Shown in pieces: positions 5,898-7,835 of a stretch of 7,835 nt of DNA. The position numbers were made by a program, and so were the translations under genes. Every line of letters begins with the position of its first letter. Within the stretch, counting starts at the first letter, position 1. The notes below the pieces were generated by a model. The model ran no database searches. It had not been told where the DNA came from and saw only the letters and a list, made by a program, of their open reading frames with translations. The DNA is from Candidatus Sifarchaeum subterraneum (GTDB taxonomy: Archaea > Asgardarchaeota > Sifarchaeia > Sifarchaeales > Sifarchaeaceae), in contig JAECRX010000272.1 in the NCBI GenBank assembly GCA_016292335.1, positions 1-7,835 of the forward strand, in the 5' to 3' direction.

Positions 5898-6153
5898 TTA
5901 GAGGGCAGGTCCACAGTCTTTGGTCAGATACATCCGAGGGTGAAGGAGGAGGTGCCCATTGGCTTTACATCCTTTGGATCCCAGGATTTTTTTAGCATAT
6001 CGACTGCCATATACAGGCACTTTATTTTTCATTTCGGCTTCGCATCTTTCAAGATATCTAGGGCAATATCTTCCATGCTACTTACATATGTGAATATCTT
6101 TACGACTTCTTTTTCTCTGTTCCATTCTTTTTCTTTTTCCCAATCTCATCCAT
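5898..6153 (-). pseudogene. Probable frame-broken small gene, family unknown
   Basis: Three coding-looking minus-strand pieces follow one another in three frames. The first, MDEIGKKKKNGTEKKKS, runs 6153-6100. The second ends EVVKIFTYVSSMEDIALDIL and KDAKPK, stopping at 6031-6029. The third is a 44-codon ORF (6032-5898) with VPVYGSRYAKKILGSKGCK and LLLHPRMYLTKDCGPAL. Joined they would give a basic protein of about 80 residues. GC is about 53% over 5891-5980, well above the surroundings. The third ORF overlaps the stop of the second (ATGA), so programmed or coupled translation of small ORFs is possible. I do not recognise any piece. It follows the P-loop gene by about 115 bases and may have been part of its operon. 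The remainder of the 5803-6267 gap holds the terminator at 5842-5869 and a palindrome at 6186-6200. Confidence 0.35.
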
Positions 6154-6185
6154 TTATTTGTTTCAAAAAATTGCTGTTCAACGAG

Positions 6186-6200
6186 GATATCTCAGATATC
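6186..6200. repeat. Perfect palindrome downstream of the P-loop gene
   Basis: GATATCT-C-AGATATC has seven-base arms around one base. It lies between the P-loop gene stop (6268) and the broken small gene. With a one-base centre it fits a protein-binding site better than an RNA hairpin. Role unknown. Confidence 0.25.
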
Positions 6201-6267
6201 ATGGATAATAGGGATGTTACTCTACATAAAAGGGATTTTGCAATATTGGCTGAATTCTTGAATTTTT

Positions 6268-6858
6268 TCATTTGAGCGTTAGAACTTTTTTCTTCAGATG
6301 AATTACGAGATCTACAGCATCGGACAACTCATCCATCAAATCTCTTTCTCTTTTCGATACCTTCGTCCCTAAATCTTTTGCTAAGTATTCCCCATAGTAT
6401 CCGTTTATTATGACCGTTTCACAAGTGTCTAAAACCTTGAGAATTAAATCAAGATCCCCTTCCTCTCCTTGGAAAAAGAGGGATATATCATTGAAAAAGA
6501 CGATGGGTCTAGGTTCACTAAGGAAATTTAAAATTATTTTTGTCATTCTTTCAGCATTTAGTTTTGTGAGATATTTGAGTTCATCCGGGGTCTTCGCACT
6601 TAATCGTGGCGTTTCAACTCTTTCAGGTTTTAGATAATTGCTATTTGAAGGTATTTCGATATAATCCTCTATAAGACCTCCGACTTTCATACCTTTTATC
6701 ATCTGTGAAGAGGGTGCAAAATCGATTAGAGTTGTTTTTTCAGGAAATGTATGAAACGCTTGTTTTAACAGATCTACCAAAAGAAGTGTTTTTCCGGTGC
6801 CCACGTCTCCCATTATCAAAACTTTCTTATTTAACAAACTTTGAAAATCAATCTTCAT
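6268..6858 (-). CDS. Small P-loop NTPase, function unknown
   Basis: A 196-residue ATP- or GTP-binding protein. Walker A is GDVGTGKT (17-24), directly after a beta strand (KVLIMG). A Walker B-like strand is RPIVFFNDIS (117-126), with N123-D124 in place of the usual DE. DTCETVIINGYYGEYL (144-159) resembles a sensor strand of RecA- or AAA-like ATPases, and the protein ends in the strand VDLVIHLKKKVLTLK. There are no membrane segments and no added domain, so this is essentially a bare P-loop core. The start is secure: AGGAGGAG (6870-6863) stands four bases before ATG 6858. It lies between a ThiN gene and a broken small ORF on the same strand. I do not recognise a characterised family; a chaperone or switch ATPase is possible but not supported by any motif. 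Confidence 0.65.
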   Translation of the reverse strand: MKIDFQSLLNKKVLIMGDVGTGKTLLLVDLLKQAFHTFPEKTTLIDFAPSSQMIKGMKVGGLIEDYIEIPSNSNYLKPERVETPRLSAKTPDELKYLTKLNAERMTKIILNFLSEPRPIVFFNDISLFFQGEEGDLDLILKVLDTCETVIINGYYGEYLAKDLGTKVSKRERDLMDELSDAVDLVIHLKKKVLTLK

Positions 6859-6947
6859 TGTTCTCCTCCTCGATAATCTAAAGGTTCAGAAAAGCCCATC
6901 CAAAATCAATTAATCAGAAGATTAAAAGCCCTAAAGAAAAGTAGGGT

Positions 6948-7037
6948 TCATCCACTGGTTATTGCAATATCGACAAATTCGTCTTTTAGAGGGAATCTAT
7001 CAATTTCTCCCTTTTTAACCCATATTGCTTTACTCAT
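6948..7037 (-). CDS. 29-codon small ORF with its own TATA box
   Basis: The ORF encodes MSKAIWVKKGEIDRF and then PLKDEFVDIAITSG. Composition is protein-like (balanced charge, strand-like IAITSG end). A TTTATAA box (7082-7076) lies at the right distance for a leader of about 16 bases. No Shine-Dalgarno is evident. It ends 89 bases before the P-loop gene and may be a leader peptide, a small protein, or the surviving start of a longer gene. No family is recognised. The rest of the 6859-7173 gap shows only the promoter and twin hairpins listed separately. Confidence 0.3.
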   Translation of the reverse strand: MSKAIWVKKGEIDRFPLKDEFVDIAITSG

Positions 7038-7075
7038 TAATGTTAACACGAAAAACCGAGATTTTTCAACTTAGG

Positions 7076-7082
7076 TTATAAA
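7076..7082 (-). promoter_or_regulatory. TATA box upstream of the small ORF and P-loop gene
   Basis: TTTATAA on the minus strand is close to the archaeal TATA consensus. It predicts a transcript start near 7053, ahead of the small ORF at 7037 and the P-loop gene at 6858. Confidence 0.4.
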
Positions 7083-7126
7083 GTGTTATCGATAATTTTC
7101 CCCATATTGAGACTGTTTTTAATCCA

Positions 7127-7166
7127 TAAGTTCCGTATAGGAACTTACTTATCTCTCTAAGAGAGA
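7127..7166 (-). terminator. Two adjacent hairpins just after the ThiN gene stop
   Basis: Seven bases after the stop, TCTCTC (7166-7161) pairs with GAGAGA (7157-7152) over a three-base loop. TAAGTTCC (7147-7140) then pairs perfectly with GGAACTTA (7134-7127) over a five-base loop. A minor T-run (7120-7116) follows. This suits a 3' end or processing structure for the ThiN transcript; the second palindrome could also be an operator for the promoter at 7076. Confidence 0.4.
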
Positions 7167-7173
7167 GTATCAA

Positions 7174-7835
7174 CTAACTGATCGATTGTCTATTGAATTC
7201 AATGGCGATTTTCACAATTAGATTTGCCACATCGATAGCGGTTTCACCGAAAAGAAAGATCATTGGTTCTTTTCCTACCTCACCTTCATCATAAACAACA
7301 TCAGGTACTTTTCCAATTTTTTTGATAGCTTGAGTGATACCCCACGGTATTGTTTTTCCATCTACTCCTTTTGTTTCTTCGGGTTCTTCTTTTCTGTCAT
7401 AATAAGAGATAATTAATCCCATTTCTTCGCAAATTTTTAGTATCTCATGATCAAATTTGATATTTATTGTCGATCTTATAGAATTATCATAATCCATAGC
7501 AGACAAGACAGCACTGGCAACATGAGTGGATGCACCAAAATCTGGTTCGGCCATTGCTTTCGGTTTATCTTTTATGACTTGTATTCTACCAGGTACTCCT
7601 ATTACATCATTTATCCCTTTCGCATCTTTTAGAGCCATGACAATATTTGAAGAAATTTCTGGAATCAGCTTGGCAAATTCTGGAGTTTTTTCAATAATTC
7701 TTACTGCATTTTTGACATTTTCAATGACAACAAACTCCTCTTTAGCTTGTTTTTTTTCCTTGATCAAATCCTCAATGCATAAGGAACATTCGTAATCTTT
7801 AAGTGGCACTATATCTTCGTGTATCTTGCAAATTG
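7174..7835 (-). CDS. ThiN-domain protein, 5' end outside window; thiamine-phosphate synthase or ThiN-type regulator
   Basis: At least 220 residues; the frame stays open to the window edge with no stop. Counting from an in-frame GTG at 7809, the ThiN domain runs about 30-205: VRIIEKTPEFAKLIPEIS (36-53), NIVMALKDAK (55-64), GVPGRI (71-76), PDFGASTHVASAVLSAM (89-105), NIKFDHEILKICEEMG (116-131), TIPWGITQAI (153-162) and VPDVVYDEGEVGKEPMI (168-184). R75 and H96, 21 apart, match the residue pair required in characterised ThiN, so catalysis is possible. Upstream of the GTG the frame continues ICKIHEDIV, giving C-x2-H-x10-C-x2-C, a likely zinc site. Archaeal ThiN proteins with an N-terminal helix-turn-helix often carry such a linker, so the true start is probably outside the window and the protein may be a DNA-binding regulator or bifunctional. 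The GTG is unlikely to be the real start. Confidence 0.75.
   Translation of the reverse strand, partial: ICKIHEDIVPLKDYECSLCIEDLIKEKKQAKEEFVVIENVKNAVRIIEKTPEFAKLIPEISSNIVMALKDAKGINDVIGVPGRIQVIKDKPKAMAEPDFGASTHVASAVLSAMDYDNSIRSTINIKFDHEILKICEEMGLIISYYDRKEEPEETKGVDGKTIPWGITQAIKKIGKVPDVVYDEGEVGKEPMIFLFGETAIDVANLIVKIAIEFNRQSIS

Noticed and set aside
5730..6275. Plus-strand 181-codon ORF after the S component
   Set aside because: Low-complexity Phe/Ser-rich translation, overlaps the S-component end and crosses its terminator; likely an antisense artefact of the minus-strand remnant.
1..7835. tRNA, rRNA, CRISPR arrays, insertion sequences
   Set aside because: No T-loop motif with acceptor pairing, no regularly spaced repeats, and no transposase or terminal repeats found by eye on either strand.

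Overview
The window reads as an AT-rich archaeal chromosome segment. Evidence for archaea is the family content: two ThiN-domain (archaeal-type thiamine-phosphate synthase) proteins, an iron-sulfur flavoprotein of the methanogen Isf type, and a PurM-like protein of a subgroup common in archaea. TATA-like boxes about 25 bases before plausible transcript starts, and strong GGAGG-type ribosome binding sites, agree with this. The phylum cannot be fixed from the sequence. No tRNA, rRNA, CRISPR array or intact mobile element was found.

Layout, left to right. Positions 1-407 hold no intact gene; the minus strand carries what looks like a decayed coding stretch. An iron-sulfur flavoprotein with an extra zinc ribbon (414-1283, plus) converges on a four-gene minus-strand run. 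Read in its own direction that run is a ThiN-like protein (5048-4488), an overlapping SAM methyltransferase (4495-3725), a PurM/AIR-synthase-like protein (3667-2642), a GC-rich structured leader (2641-2505) and an MFS transporter (2504-1341). A 235-base divergent regulatory region (5049-5283) separates the run from a plus-strand ECF-type substrate-binding membrane protein (5284-5802), which ends in a hairpin plus T-run terminator.

The right part is again minus strand: a ThiN protein cut by the window edge (7835-7174), twin hairpins, a TATA box and 29-codon ORF, a small P-loop NTPase (6858-6268), and a GC-rich stretch (about 5890-6153) that looks like a frame-broken gene or a structured RNA.

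How it may fit together (inference): two ThiN-family proteins flank a vitamin-type ECF S component, which suggests thiamine or precursor uptake, synthesis and sensing. The right-hand ThiN protein keeps the Arg/His pair thought to be catalytic. The left-hand one has Phe in place of His, so it is better read as a ligand sensor or a repurposed enzyme. It heads an operon with a methyltransferase, a kinase-like PurM protein and an efflux-type transporter, whose joint product is unknown. The most notable non-coding signal is the transporter leader: four alternately complementary GAGAG/CTCTC segments and a stem that overlaps the Shine-Dalgarno, an arrangement typical of a riboswitch or attenuator.
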